Assembly (NCBI GenBank): GCA_036245805.1
Contig: BTRK01000006.1
Span: 29,020,901-29,084,900 of the forward strand
Reading direction: 5' to 3'
Length of the DNA stretch: 64,000 nucleotides
Source: Pristionchus mayeri
Taxonomy: Eukaryota > Nematoda > Chromadorea > Rhabditida > Neodiplogasteridae
This document shows positions 22,749 to 35,800 of the stretch, one piece after another. Each line of letters begins with the position of its first letter. Positions within the stretch are counted from its first letter, which is position 1. The notes beneath the pieces were generated by a model that made no database searches, was not told the origin of the DNA, and saw only the letters and a program-made list of their open reading frames with translations. The translations under genes were made by a program, and so were the position numbers.

Positions 22749-25435
22749 TTATTGCATTACCTAGAACTGTTAAATTTGGTCAATAATTGATTTTTTATAT
22801 TCTAGGACGTATGTGCTTCTAATCATTGAGCTCGATTGATAATGCTATACTGTAGCTTTGTGCATCTCTGCTTGCTAAATTTAAGTAAATTATTAATATA
22901 CCTTTTGTTCGGACTTCCGTCCATGGTTCGCTAGGGGCACAGTAGTTATATCCACGCTCTTTATCATACACAATGTAATCTTGCAAGGTGTGTGTTATAT
23001 ACTAGCATAATTCTCACATTATACAATCTGTTCCCACATGACCATCTATGCAGAAGTATGCAGTATCTGCAAACCATTCTATCTATTCTACAGTACAACG
23101 ACTATCGATAGTCAGAACACCTTTTGAATACATATTATGTTCAATCGGGTGATATTCAATCGTATAAAATGAAAGAAAACATAAATATCGCATAAATATT
23201 AGCTGCGGCGTCCATCACCTTCTAAAAGTTCAACCTTGTATTGCAATGTTTCGCTGACATAAATTTTGCTAATTTTTCGTTGAATAAACTAATAGGGTAC
23301 GTAGAGTATTCCAACTCAGATTTGGAGGGCGGCACCCCCTGAAACGATTTCTAGCTAATTTAAACTGAATGTGGCGTAATACACACGGCGGGTTCCGATA
23401 TGAGGTGTTCAAAAATAGCGCGTAAAAAGGTCTGTGTGGGAAGCCTGCTAACGAGCGTAGCTTGGAATGGATCGATACGTTGAAAGACGTAGAAATATAA
23501 TTTTATAGCTGTTTTAGTGTTGTTCAGCACGCCGGATTTCCCGAAATATCATTAATTATCCCGAAAAAAATCGATAAACATGCCAAAATGAACCTTGAAA
23601 AGTTTGAACAGTTTTACGAGTTAATTACTTAATTCATGGTCTTAATTATTTATTTCTGTATTACCTATAGATTCATTGATGCTATTTCCCCACCTTTGGA
23701 GCACATTCATTAACGCACAAATTATGTTAAACGAGAAAGATGATGAAAACATGTCAAAGCGATTTGTTGTAGCGCCTACTGTTGTTTTAACTAGATCTAC
23801 ACATTCGCTACACCGTAATCTTTTCTTCCTCAACTGCACCATAATTCCCTGCATATCAAAGACGCTTCTTCATCGAAACCCGCCGTGTACAGGTGTCTAC
23901 AGAATTTTTTCGCTGATATATTTTTTTCCATTTTTTAAAATATATTTTTTTCATGAATAACTCTTTATTTGTTGTAAAAATTGGAGAACGGCATCCCCTA
24001 GAATTCGGTAACTGATTTTTAAAAAAAATAATAAAGATTTCTTCGCAGAATTACATTCGCGGGTGCTTGGGAAACAGCACTCCCTGCACAACCTTTTCCT
24101 GGTTTTAAGCATTTTAATTTGCAGATGGTTGTCCCTACCGTGGTTCCCTAACTTTTAACACACCATTTCGCTTCACCTTTTATTTGGTGGTCCCAACTCC
24201 CGGACTTTTTCATAGAAAATGAAAAAAGTCATATGTCTTATGTCCTTACGACGCTCCGGGGAGCCGTGCACTCTCTATTCCTCTGTAATTTCGTTTTTGT
24301 CTGCGCTCTCTCGAGTGACATTCCCTCGCTTCTTGGTTTCCTTCCAAGAAAGGGTTGCCACGAGCCGCGATGCGTACGCATATGCGTAGGAACTCTTCCA
24401 TGTGATGAGCTGCGTGGGCAAGGGTTATTTCTCAATTGGCAATTATTCACCTATTGGGCGCCCTTAGTTAAAGCAAGCGCGGATAATTATAACGCGTTGG
24501 AAGGCCGTGTTCTATCATAGTGGCTATATCACGCGAGGAAAGTTATGTTTCAGTTATCAATGACGACGTCTGCATCAACTGCATCACATCCTCAATTGTC
24601 AGAGGTCGCTAAAGAGGTGCAGTTCATACTAGTTTATACGAATTGAAGTATATGCCTCTCCAAAACGTGATTATAGCATGGCGTGTTAAAACCACAGAAA
24701 AAAGTTGAAATGTCAAGTCTGTGACAACTCGAAGTGCCTCAGACATAGGGACCGCGGTATATCCCACGGCCCTCCGCTCCCCCGCTTTAGAAACGGCCAT
24801 AAATGGGCGGGGCTTCATGAATGGTTTTCGCTAGGGGACCACATTTGAATATTACTTCCCGCGGTCGCGGCAAGCGGGAAATTTAATTTCTGGGCGGTTG
24901 CGTTGCGGTAGGCGTGCGGTTGAGCGGCTCTGATTGGTCAGAATTTAGACTCCGCCCAGGAAACCGTGCGCCCAGCGTGCAGGTGCGCGGTTTTCATATT
25001 AGCCCTCCACTGCACAAAGTCAAGCGAAAAAATCCAATAGCCTGAATCGCCGTGATATCCCACAAACAATGTTTTTTTGTTTGTGTGTTCATGAACTTAA
25101 CGTTTGAGAGAATTTATGGAATATTCGTTCATAAAAAATAATGAATTATAGCATGAAAATGATAACATTTACAAAATATAAAAAAATTAAGCATTCCCGC
25201 GATTTTTTATTCAAAAAAATCAGGAAAATGCAATAAAAATAGTAAAAGAATACTGTAATATCAGGGAAAAAAATCAGGGTAGCTGGAGTGACAGACTTCG
25301 AGATTTTCGTGTCCAAACTAGCATTGTGTACTGATATTTTTCCCATAGCGAGTTTCACCGTGGACTGCGGAGTCCCGTCCTTTCTGCCGTCCATCACTCA
25401 TGCACACCACCACGGCCCCTTATTCGTCGACATTA

Positions 25436-26671
25436 CAGGGTGTTTCAAAATTATTGAGACTCGTGTTTTGCATAGCTTAGAACTTTAGAGTGATAGTTGA
25501 TACATCTAATACGAGTATTCTTACGAAGGACTAGTACCCTCACCACAGTAGAAGTTTCGTGCCAATCGGCCTACTAGTGGCATAATTGTATTCCCGAAAA
25601 ATAATAATAGCCGATTCCGAGATGTCTCATCAATGTGGGACATTAGTGTTTGGCCTGATTTCTTGAATTAAGCAAAGCTGCCAATCAAGTAACAGCATAT
25701 TTAGGATATGCATGTCCAGTGCTATTAGGTAGATACAGGACTAGCGGCTCTCTCTTTTATGTGGCTCATGAGAACGTCGGAAAGAGTTGCAATTACTTGT
25801 GCATCTGACAGATCTTTCAACCGATTCAAAAGCTCTGCAACACATGTCAGATCATTGATACTTTGGGATAATAATAATCTACTTCAATGCATCACCATCT
25901 TAAAATTAGAGACTGTTTGGTAAAGGTTGGACGGAATACGATTCATTCATTCAGTGGAGGCCGCGGTTTCAACTTCTTCAGGATCAAAAATCAGCCGTTC
26001 AAAATATGCATAGCCGGCAACCAAATTTTGTAATTATAATATTTAATAATAGTTTATATTCATTAAGGACTGGTTGCCTAATCAAGAACCGGTCATCAAA
26101 TCTTGATTTTTGAATAACAATGAAAGACTTCGATCTGGCGACTTTATTAGTCCTCCCTAAAAATTTACATCCATTCGCTCCATTTCAACTGCAAAATTGT
26201 AAAGTACTTGAGTATATGTGGCTAACCACCCAACAATGGAATTCGACTTAGGTATGAGAGAAGGATAACACATTACAAAGTCGAAAATTTCAAAATCTCG
26301 GTGAAAATGGAATATTCAGTGTTTGAGAAATAGGCTTGGTTCTCCTTGCTTTGGAATCTGACACCAACATTAATAATATTATTATGTAGGTCCGTTAATG
26401 TAGTGCAACCATTCATAGTTGGAGAGCTGAGTCACGGATAGTTTAAAATCTGTAGCCAAACGAAGTCGAAAAATGCTGCGGCGATCCGATATCCGAAATA
26501 GTCTGCTTTGAATAACTATAACAAAAATAACTAGTGATGCCAGTCAAAATTATTTTTATAATTAATAGCTCTAGTGCTGGTCTACATAATATAGAAACAT
26601 GAGGGCCTAGATGTTCGCTTTGAAAGAGAGCTGTTGGAAAATTCGAGTCTCAATAATTTTGAAACACCCTG
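25436..26671. mobile_element. 1.24 kb mariner-type element with TA duplication
   Basis: 28 bp terminal inverted repeats begin CAGGGTGTTTCAAAATTATT; TA flanks both ends (25434-25435 and 26672-26673). The sequence on either side, joined with one TA, matches the uninterrupted repeat at about 20568-20640, so the insertion is precise. No transposase frame of useful length is visible, so it is probably non-autonomous or too decayed to recognise. Confidence 0.88.
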
Positions 26672-26673
26672 TA

Positions 26674-27660
26674 GAAAACCTAATCCGCCTAATTTTTCTC
26701 GAACGGAAATCGTTCAAACGTGCCTAATTTGACCCTGCCTCAGGAAATTGCGGGTCATTTAAGCTAGGGTCCTCCACTCAAAATTTAAAATTTTTTCTAA
26801 AATTCTGAATTTGTGTACGATGGGGATATCGACGATGCGGAAAGAGGATAGCGTCACTAGAATTGTATTATATTTCATTTTTAACGAGTATCAGGCTATC
26901 TTTCTAAACTCCGCCCACCGTGGTGTCGTGCAAGCTCTCCAGTGATTCGCTGGGTCATATCAGTTCAATGAGTCAATTGTGCAAAATTTCAAAATGTTTT
27001 TATTTATTTTTTCTTTATCTAATTTTATATACCACTTACTCCCGCTCAATAATTGACCTAGTTAGATGCATTTATATGATTTTGACGATAGCAATCAAGT
27101 ATAAACCCTAATGGTATACTGTAGCATTGTCAGAAATTGTTATCCAGTTTGAATTAGATAGAATATCACGACCTATACAACCTGAGTAATCTCTACACCA
27201 TTATTTATACAACCAGTAATATTTATACAACCAGTAATATCTAAAATAAAGAAATATGTATGACAAAGCTTCTGATTAATGCAGTTGTCGGAAATTTCAT
27301 CATAAGATTTGACAAGGTGTGTCGAAGTGAATTTGGCTGATTTTTTTCCTAATGCACCTATCGAGTATGTAGAACATCTGTGCAAAATTGGAAAGGCGCA
27401 TCTCCTGAATCGTTTTCTGGCAAATTAAAAGCTTGAAGATCGCATTTTGAGTCTTAGAGAGATTTTAGAGAGGTGTGTCGAAGTAGATTTTGCTTGTTTT
27501 TTTTAGAGTAGCTTCCTTGAAACCAGTTCTATCCATTCACTGAATAGAACTGGGGGGGCGCATCAATTAAAAATCGGTATATAATTATAAAATCTATTTT
27601 GTGTTGAGATTTGAATTCGCGGGATCGGGGAAACATCGCTCTTTGCACAACCTTTTCCTG
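26674..27660. repeat. Dispersed repeat, inverted copy at 44890-45780
   Basis: Starting with GAAAACCTAATCCGCC, the segment matches 20590-20650 and 20845-21080 in its first part. Its later part (27000-27660) is mirrored at about 44890-45540, including CGCGAATTCAAATCTCAACAC and GAGCGGGAGTAAGTGGTAT. The two inverted copies flank the TIP41-like gene. Confidence 0.75.
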
Positions 27661-27689
27661 GTTTTAAGATTTTTAACTTGCAGATGGTT

Positions 27690-27950
27690 GTCCCTACATT
27701 TAAGTTTCAAATTTTACAGTATTTATACCTCTCCTCTGCGCCTTTTGCCAAATTTCAGTTTGCAATTCACTGCTAAATAGAGAATTGGAGAAAAGGGTCG
27801 TGGGCGGAGTTAGGCGGTCCGATTTTCCGAATGTCGACGGGCAGGGGACCGTGCACCGCTATTTATGGTGTGCCCAACTACCGTACCTTTTTAAAAGTTT
27901 GGTCGCGAGGGTCAATGTTTTTCTTTATCGCTTTTGCATGATACTATATT
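27690..27950. repeat. Dispersed repeat, copy at 50590-50870 (inverted)
   Basis: Matches the reverse complement of 50590-50850 over the GTCGACGGGCAGGGG core and TTGGTCGCGAGGGTCAATG. A 149-aa open frame across it is repeat-derived, not a gene. Confidence 0.75.
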
Positions 27951-28010
27951 TTCTAGGTCATTCTTACCATGCTATAGCTAGAGAGACTCATTCTAAACGG
28001 ATTTGCGACT

Positions 28011-28233
28011 TATGCTGTGGAAAAAGTCAAGGAGAAGAGGAAATATTTGAATTCCCGCAATTTCATATCTCGGCTCCCAGTAGAGATAGCGACTTGAAAA
28101 TTGGAATATGGGGTGGAAAATCCATTTACACCCAATATTCTAATTTTCAAGTCGCTAACTCTACTGGGAGCCGAGATATGAAATTGCGGGAATTCAAATA
28201 TTTCCTCTTCTCCTTGACTTTTTCCACGGCATG
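28011..28233. repeat. Fold-back MITE, about 220 bp
   Basis: Arms of about 85 bp mirror each other: GAAAAAGTCAAGGAGAAGAG and its complement, then GGAATTCAAATATTTCC and ATCTCGGCTCCCAGTAGAG-type inner sequence. The loop is about 50 bp. Confidence 0.85.
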
Positions 28234-29835
28234 AATAGCCGCTTCTAGTGTGATTTGAACATAAGTTTTAGCCGTCTAAAATTTTTTAGCCAAATTTTTG
28301 TTTTTGTTTTTCTTGAATATCTCGGGGTTTTGCAGTGTACTTTTCGATTTTGTCGTTTAATTAAGTTTTCCTAATACCCCCCTACTTGTTTTGGGTAAGG
28401 GTCATGCCCGAATCGTGGTCGCTTACTCGCTACATTGGCTGAAACAGGGCAGATCTCGACATTTTTTCTCGCAGTTCCAGTTTTAGCGCTCTATCTCTGA
28501 ATTTTCGAGTGTACTTTTCGATTTTTTTTGTTTATTTAGATTTTCCTAGTACCCCTCTTCTCATTTTGCGTATGGGTCATGCACGGCAATTTATTTATCA
28601 ACACCCTGTTGAAAGAAATGGTCCCTTTCGGAATCATTTTTAAACACAGAATGACTTGCTAAAAATAGAAATACATTGGTTCTTTACAATAAACATACAG
28701 TATATCTACAGTATATCTTGCTATCTGTTAAACAGCTAGGCATAGGTTGCCTGAGATACGGTATATTTAATTTGAAAAGTTACCGTTCTGCAGGATCGTA
28801 TAATGCACCGCACTACCTTGATTGGCAATTTTTAGCGGACCATTTTCTTCTGGTGTGTCGATGAAAAAATTGCCGTGTCATGCCCAAATCCTGGTCGCTT
28901 TCTTGCTACATTGGCTGAAATATGGCAGTATTCATTATCTCTTCATACATGATAAACCTGATTTTCCGGTCAATTATGAGTTCAGAAGCAAGCACCCCGT
29001 CCTTTTCGGATTATAAGATACAGAAAATATGAAAAATAAATAATACAAAATAAGAAAATAAATTTATGCTAAAATCAATGCAAAAATCTGACTCACGCTG
29101 TGCTCTAACTTCAATGAGCATACGGTAGTCTAGTATACCAACACGATGGACTGAAAACCGACCCAGCTAAAAAATCTTGGCTTGAGATTGTCAAGATTTG
29201 ACAAGAAAAGACTCCGCCCATATTGCTACAAATTTGAAGTTTCCTTGTAAAGACTCCGCCACCTTCTTGATAAATCAAGTAGCACGTGCACAGTGGTCCG
29301 AAAAAATCAAAGATTAAATTTTACCGCAACAAAACTCCCGCTAAAAAGCCGTGATTTCAAATATCAGGCATTCAAATTATCAATATTCAGGCGAATTTTA
29401 AAAGTGGCTACATTTGTTAAAATTGTTTTATTTTTATTTTGTTTTAACTTCTGAACGTTTCAGCACATCCGGTAGAAAACATTTTCATGAAATCTCTTTA
29501 AAATAGCTGCCGCGGTCCCTACTCAGACATGCCACTTTTTCGGCTATCCATGCTATGAATGGAAAATTCACGTTTCTTCCGACTTATTGTATACTAATAT
29601 GGACAAGGCGAATCGAATGAGAATATTTTCGAAAGGATTGGTTTCCATCTGTAGTCGCTAGTGAGGCAAATGCATTTGATTTAGTGTACAAGTTACGCAA
29701 GATTAAAAACTCTGTGCTTTGCGTTCAACAGAGTGTCGGAAAAATTATGTCGTGGAATTGAGACTGTTATGAACATTACACATCAGATAATGGACAATGC
29801 CCGTCGTATGGCCCATAAGACGGACTCGTACTCAG

Positions 29836-32800
29836 ATGGAGATACACTCGACTTCCGTGCGGAATGGGATCATATCTTATCGAGTCAATGCAGACATCCT
29901 CGTGAGTGATGCTTTTGTAGATAATCATATCATGTGCCACTATCATGTTGGTAACATCAAAGATCCGTGCCAATGGCTACATGCACTATTGGACGTGTCA
30001 ATGGCTACATGCACTATTGAATGTTAAAACGCGGTCTCCGTAAGAACGTCAGATTTCGGGGGAGATGTGGCACAATCTGTTTTTGAACCAGGTTAGGTAT
30101 TGATCTGAAAATTTAAGTGGAGATAGAAAATTCAATGGGCATTAAAATGCCCTTATTGCGAATTTATGCAAAATTTTCGCTGTTGCATAGTGATGGCGCA
30201 ATCACAGTCCACTTTTTCGAAAAAGTATATTTCTATGGAGAAATTTTCCATACCAGCCTAAATTTCTGAGTGTTGAGAACCCTCCATGGACTACCCAGAA
30301 AACAAATTTCGAATTTCTACGACGTCGCATCTTGTTGCTGCAGCTGCTGCAACTTTGAGGCTAAAAACTAATATCTTCGCTTCTTGACTCGCTAGAGACT
30401 AGTGCAAAGCAGAAAAATTGTCCTTATTATGACTCTAGATGATCCTGAAAGTTTGGTATCGATAGCGTTTCATTTGCCCTTAAGGCCCAAAAAAGTTATC
30501 TTTTCGGATGGTCCAACTTTGACCGTCTACCGACGATTTTGCATAAAATCTGGTTCCTGCGCAGGAAAGTTCAAAAACTATCAGAGAATCGACTTCCAAC
30601 TTTTGGGTTGGAATCGCTTTCCGCGCCGATGGGATCGATTTACGGGCGCGCTCTCTTCTCGCGCGCGCCTCATTTCCCTACACGACGAAAGAGTGGGGAG
30701 GGAACGATGTGGAGAGAAAGCGAGCGTTCCGAGAGTTGCGCGCGCCCGTAAATCGATCGCCTCGGCCCGGAAAGTGAATCCACCCCTACCAAAAGTTGGA
30801 AATCGATTCTTGGATGGTTTTTGAACTTTCCTGTGCAGGAACCATATTTTTGGCAATTTCGTCGTCGGAGCGGTACGCGATCAAAGTTGGACCATCCGAA
30901 AATGTGACTTTTTTGTGCCTAAAGGATAAATGAAAAGCTATCGATACCAAACTTTCAGGATCATCTAGGGTGAAAATAAGGATAGTTTTTTCTGGTTTAC
31001 ACTAGTCTCTAGGGTCGTTGTTTCTGGTACCCACATTTAACTTCAATTTTCTCGATTACATTGAAATTTTGTTGAAAATTGTCGTCTGAGTGACCCCCAC
31101 TAATTTTTCGAGCTCTATCGATGTATACAAACTAGAAGTCATAGAAATTATTATGAACAGTGCTATATTCAAGTTCCGTTTTCTCTAAAACTTATCCAAA
31201 GGTTTTTCCCAAACTTTCTGAGCGTATTGCCCTCGAGAAGAGCTTCAAAATAAGGTGCTGCAGGTTTCTGAAAACGTTCTGGAAAGATCTCTTTTGCCTC
31301 TTTGATCTCTTTTTTGATCTCTTTTCTTTTTTTTGGATCTCTTTTTAAGATCTCTTTTTTTTGCCTTTCAGACGAGATAGGCACTCACAGGCTAGACTAA
31401 ATTATCCGATCACTGAAACATAGTTGATGAAATCTTCGTTGTCTTATCATTCTTCACTACACAATAGAACGCGAGCGGTTTTCATCGGACAAAATGACTT
31501 CAAATCGACTCGGAACTTTCAAGCGACAAAAAAGGTCTTTCCAGAACGTTTTCATAAACTGTCAGCACCTTATTTCGAAGCTCTTATCGAGGGTAATACG
31601 CTCAGAAAGTTTGGGCAAAACCTTTGGCAAAGTTTTAGAGAAAATCGACTTTGAATGTAGCCCTGTTCAAACTCTTTTTCATGAGATCTGGTTTGTACAG
31701 ATCGATAGAGCTCGAAAAATGAGTAGGGGTATCTCAGGTGAACATTTTCCACTAAAATGCAGATGAACCGAGAAAATAAAGGTTTACGATTAGTACCGGG
31801 ATCCATGACCCGGCACAGGGGCTTTCATGATGATTGCACACTAGTGAGATTCTCAGGATCTCTCTGATGGAGAAGGACCTAGCCATTCCTCAAAAAAACT
31901 CAGATACCAATTGTTGGTCAAATCCGAGAATACGGCAAATCAGCTCGAGTCTTAAGAGAATGGCGTGATATCTAGCAGTCGTTCATTTTAAATTGCAGCC
32001 TCTTCGACTCTCGAGGATGACGGGACAGAATGTGTGGTGTGTATATACGAGAGAGAACTGAAGCTGCCCCATTTACCTGAGATGATCTTTCCTCGCAACT
32101 CATTAGAGATACGGTACGAATACTGATTTAGTGATTTAGTGATATGAACTGATTCAATGATTTAGTGATATGAATTGTACCCTCAGATGGCGCAATCATC
32201 CCAATGCCGTTCTCTCCTTCAACGCACTAGATGCGCTCAAGATGGTTGACACTCACAATCTCCCTGGTGTTCAAGTTGGTTACATTTCTTGCGTTCCATC
32301 GAACACGTTCTGCTCCTATCGCATCTAGGAGCCAACCTTTCCATTCATCAGGTTGCTCCGTCTTCTCTCTGGCAGGAATCTCGAGCGCAGTTTCCTGACT
32401 TCAAGCAATTCGCACATCCATTTGACTGGACATACACAACTGAGTATGCAGGAACTGCTGAGGGTGAGAGTGGGGAAAAAATAACACACGACGGTATTAT
32501 TTCACCGAATTGCAAATATTCAGACAAACAAAAGTTTCTCGCTTTCTGGTGAGTTGCAAAAAACAAAAAAAAACATTACGGATAGAACCCACAAAACGAA
32601 CAACAGTTTTGGGCATGCCAAGGATGGTTACTATATACAAAAAAAACTCGATCTCTGTCTGCCTCAGTGGTCGGAAAAATGTCACAAAAATTCTAAAAAA
32701 TGGGCATGGTTGTCAATTTTTTTATATGAAATCATTCAGAATGGGTACGTTTCACGGAAGAGCCGGGACGTTGTAGGTGAAATGGCTCAGGGAAATATTC

Positions 32801-35800
32801 AAATTTGACTACGGTACTTTTAGTAATTTTTTTACCGCAGTCCGTTAGCTTTCAGTTTGCGTTAAACATTAACTACTGTAGATTTGGGCGTTTTTGCAGT
32901 TATTCTGGAAGGATTCCATTTTGATAGAATTATTATTTTTTTTGTTTTAGGGGGTTCCTTCCAGCTTCTTGCCGTTTTCAATATAACGAATAAACAGTTT
33001 GTGCAGTACTCCGTGCACTTGAAAATTCTTTCTACCGTCTGTGATAAACTCGTCAGCATAAATTAACATTACATATCTTTATCAACAAATGTGCGTGTAA
33101 CAATAACAGGAAACAACAATGTTCAAAGTGGTATAAGTCAAACATTAGAAACGAATTGATAACGATAAACAACAGATTAATCATCGAATTTTGTTCTTTT
33201 GCCAGAGCCGCCATTTCCACCATCGAAACTCCTCTTGAAATCTCCTCTGTCACCACTACGGAAGCCTCCTCTGTCGCAACCTCGGAAGCCTCCTCTTCCT
33301 CCGCGATCACCACCGCCACAGCCTGTATATTTAGTATTCAGTGACATTTCTTCGTGATACACATGTATACCTCCGAATCCTCCACCGCCGCGTCCACCTC
33401 TGCCACCGCGAGCTCCGCCTCGAGTTCCGCTCGTTGTCACCTAGGATCACTTTCATTAAAACAACGCGGCAAGTGAAAAAAACGTTAAAATGCGCATTTT
33501 TGTATATCTGCCACAAAGAACACAAACCTTCTGGTTCCTTGAAGGAAGACGCCTTGATACCATCGGACAACTTCACGGAGAACCCCTTAAAATTTATTAA
33601 TCGAAAATTTATCTAAAATAATATACAGCAAATGTTAGACAACCAGCTTACGTTATTCTTTGGTCCACCGAAGATCTCATCAAACTTTCCCAGTCGGTCC
33701 TTGTTTTCGAAATAAATGGGCGCGTTAAGACGATATCATCCTCGCAGGTGTGGGTGAAGTATCCAACATCGATGACCTGCAAAAAAGTCCTCATACACTG
33801 TGTACAACTGGATTTCAACGAGAAAACACAAAAGTTGAGCTATATTTGGTGAAACCGCGACTATTTCGAGAAAAAATATACTAACAAGCAATATAGTGAG
33901 AGTATAGGCATTCGTAACCCATTACAACTACTTGAAATCATTAAAATCAAACGTTTACAAACAAAAACCGCACAAATAGTGCAAAAAAGGAAATAGTGTT
34001 TGGGCCCGAGCGAGTGCTCCGATCGAATACTAAAACCAGAAAGAGTAGTAATTGTAAGAAAGGGGGGGGGGTTACTTTTTTCGAATTCACTTTATTTATT
34101 TTATTTTTTGTCAGTAATGAATATATCGACATATAACGTTAAAACGCTGTCTCCCTAAGAACGTCAGATTCAGGAGGGAAAGTGGCACATAGCTTCAAAA
34201 TCATCGTAGGAAGTTAAAACTTTAGGGTTAGAGTGCCTATGGGTGGGACACACTTCAGCCAAAAAACTAGACCCAAAAGTTGATCTTTGAACTTTGGAAT
34301 CGAAAATTTTAATCTTAATGTTAGCACTGCATGTTATACATCATTCGAAAGAGCATAAAAAGTTATGTTATAATACAAGTTTTCTTTGCCGTACATCATC
34401 TGGTATTCAAGAAACCTTTAAAAATGTGAAAATAGTAATATTTTTGAAATTTCAAAAAATGTTAAGGTATGTTCCAACTGCGGCTACCCCGCAGAAAGTT
34501 GGTCACTTATGTGAAATTTGATGCTGAATCCGAAAAAAAATACGAGATTATGATTGGAGGTTGATTACATCTGCCAGGCTTGAAATACTAGCACGCAATT
34601 TCCGACGCGGGTTCGGTTCCGCATGCCGACATGAACTTTTTGCCAATTTTTTTTCTCCCCTCCATTGACTATTTTTCAACACTTATCAACTTTAAGTGCT
34701 ATTTCGTGTCATTTCAAATGCTTCTGCTAGTTGTCATGCCGAAATTTACTAAAATCAACTACTGAATACAGAAAATACGGAATACTCGCTGCTAATCAGA
34801 ACCCTGCTGTTCTTCCTTCTGAGAGTCCTCTGCAGATCGGGGCATCCGAAATCCTCTCTGAGCAACAGATCTCTGGAAGCGATGTCTTAGCTATTCAGTC
34901 AAAAGAGTCCAAACAAGTTGTCAGATCACGCCGATATTCAGAGCTTCACTGATATGCCTTTTCTCGGGGGGGGGGGGGGGCGGACAAAACATGCATAAAC
35001 GGATCACAGTTCGCTGGGAATTCGACGTAGGAACTTGGGAGTTGTTGCATTGTTAATAGTATGTGCTCGACTTCACCACTCTGTTTTGAACTTCTTATTT
35101 AGAACTTCTACTAGTAACAATGCAACAACTCCCAATATCCTACTTCGAATTCCCAACGAACAGTGACCCGTTTACGTTTTGTCCCCCCTTCTCTCATTTT
35201 TTAATCTCTCTCGTATATTAATTGCTTATTCAGTAGTTGATTTGATCTTTTTTAAATGTAAATTTCGGCATGACAACTAGCAGGAGCATTTGAAATGACA
35301 CGAAATAGCACTTAAAGTTGATAAGTGTTGAAAAATAGTCAATGGAGGGGAGAAAAAAATTGGCAAAAAGTTCACGTCGGCATGCGGAACCGAACCCGCG
35401 TCGGAAATTGCATGCTAGTATTTCAAGCCTGGCAGATGTAATCAACCTCCAATCATAATCTCGTATTTTTTTCGGATTCAGCATCAAATTTCACATAACT
35501 GACCAACTTTCTGCGGGGTAGCCGCAGTTGGAACATACCTTAACATTTTTTTGAAATTTCAAAAATATTACTATTTTCATATTTTTAAAGGTTTCTTGAA
35601 TACCAGATGATGTACGGCAAAGAAAATTTGTATTCTAACATAACTTTTTTATGCTCTTTCGAATGATGTATAACATGTAGTGCTAAAATTAAGATTAAAA
35701 TTTTCGATTCCAAAGTTCAAAGATCAACTTTTGGGTCTAGTTTTTTGGCTGAAGTGTGTCCCACCCATAGGCACTCTAACCCTACAGTTTTAACTTCCTA

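Larger units (their letters stand above)
19705..29835. other. Gene-free repeat field between reticulon and TIP41-like genes
   Basis: I see no convincing host exon here. It contains a GC-rich hairpin element (20240-20553), the fold-back at 21104-22748, a mariner-type element (25436-26671), dispersed repeat copies (20640-21090, 26674-27660, 27690-27950), a MITE (28011-28233), and otherwise unassigned AT-rich sequence. Segments at 28790-28880 and 63880-63960 are copies of one family, and segments at 24050-24160 and 27600-27690 are copies of another. Many repeats contain the short motif CTCCGCCC. Confidence 0.6.

Noticed and set aside
24233..24520. 95-aa open frame
   Set aside because: Overlapped by an open frame on the other strand and flanked by dispersed repeat ends; no domain recognised.
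27785..28234. 149-aa open frame
   Set aside because: Runs across a dispersed repeat and a fold-back MITE whose copies elsewhere are not open.
30402..30856. Open frames on both strands with similar proteins
   Set aside because: By-product of the fold-back at 30391-31013, where each arm encodes the mirror of the other.
33156..33344. Ser/Thr-rich open frame on the + strand
   Set aside because: Antisense shadow of the RGG-rich tail of the gar-1 remnant.
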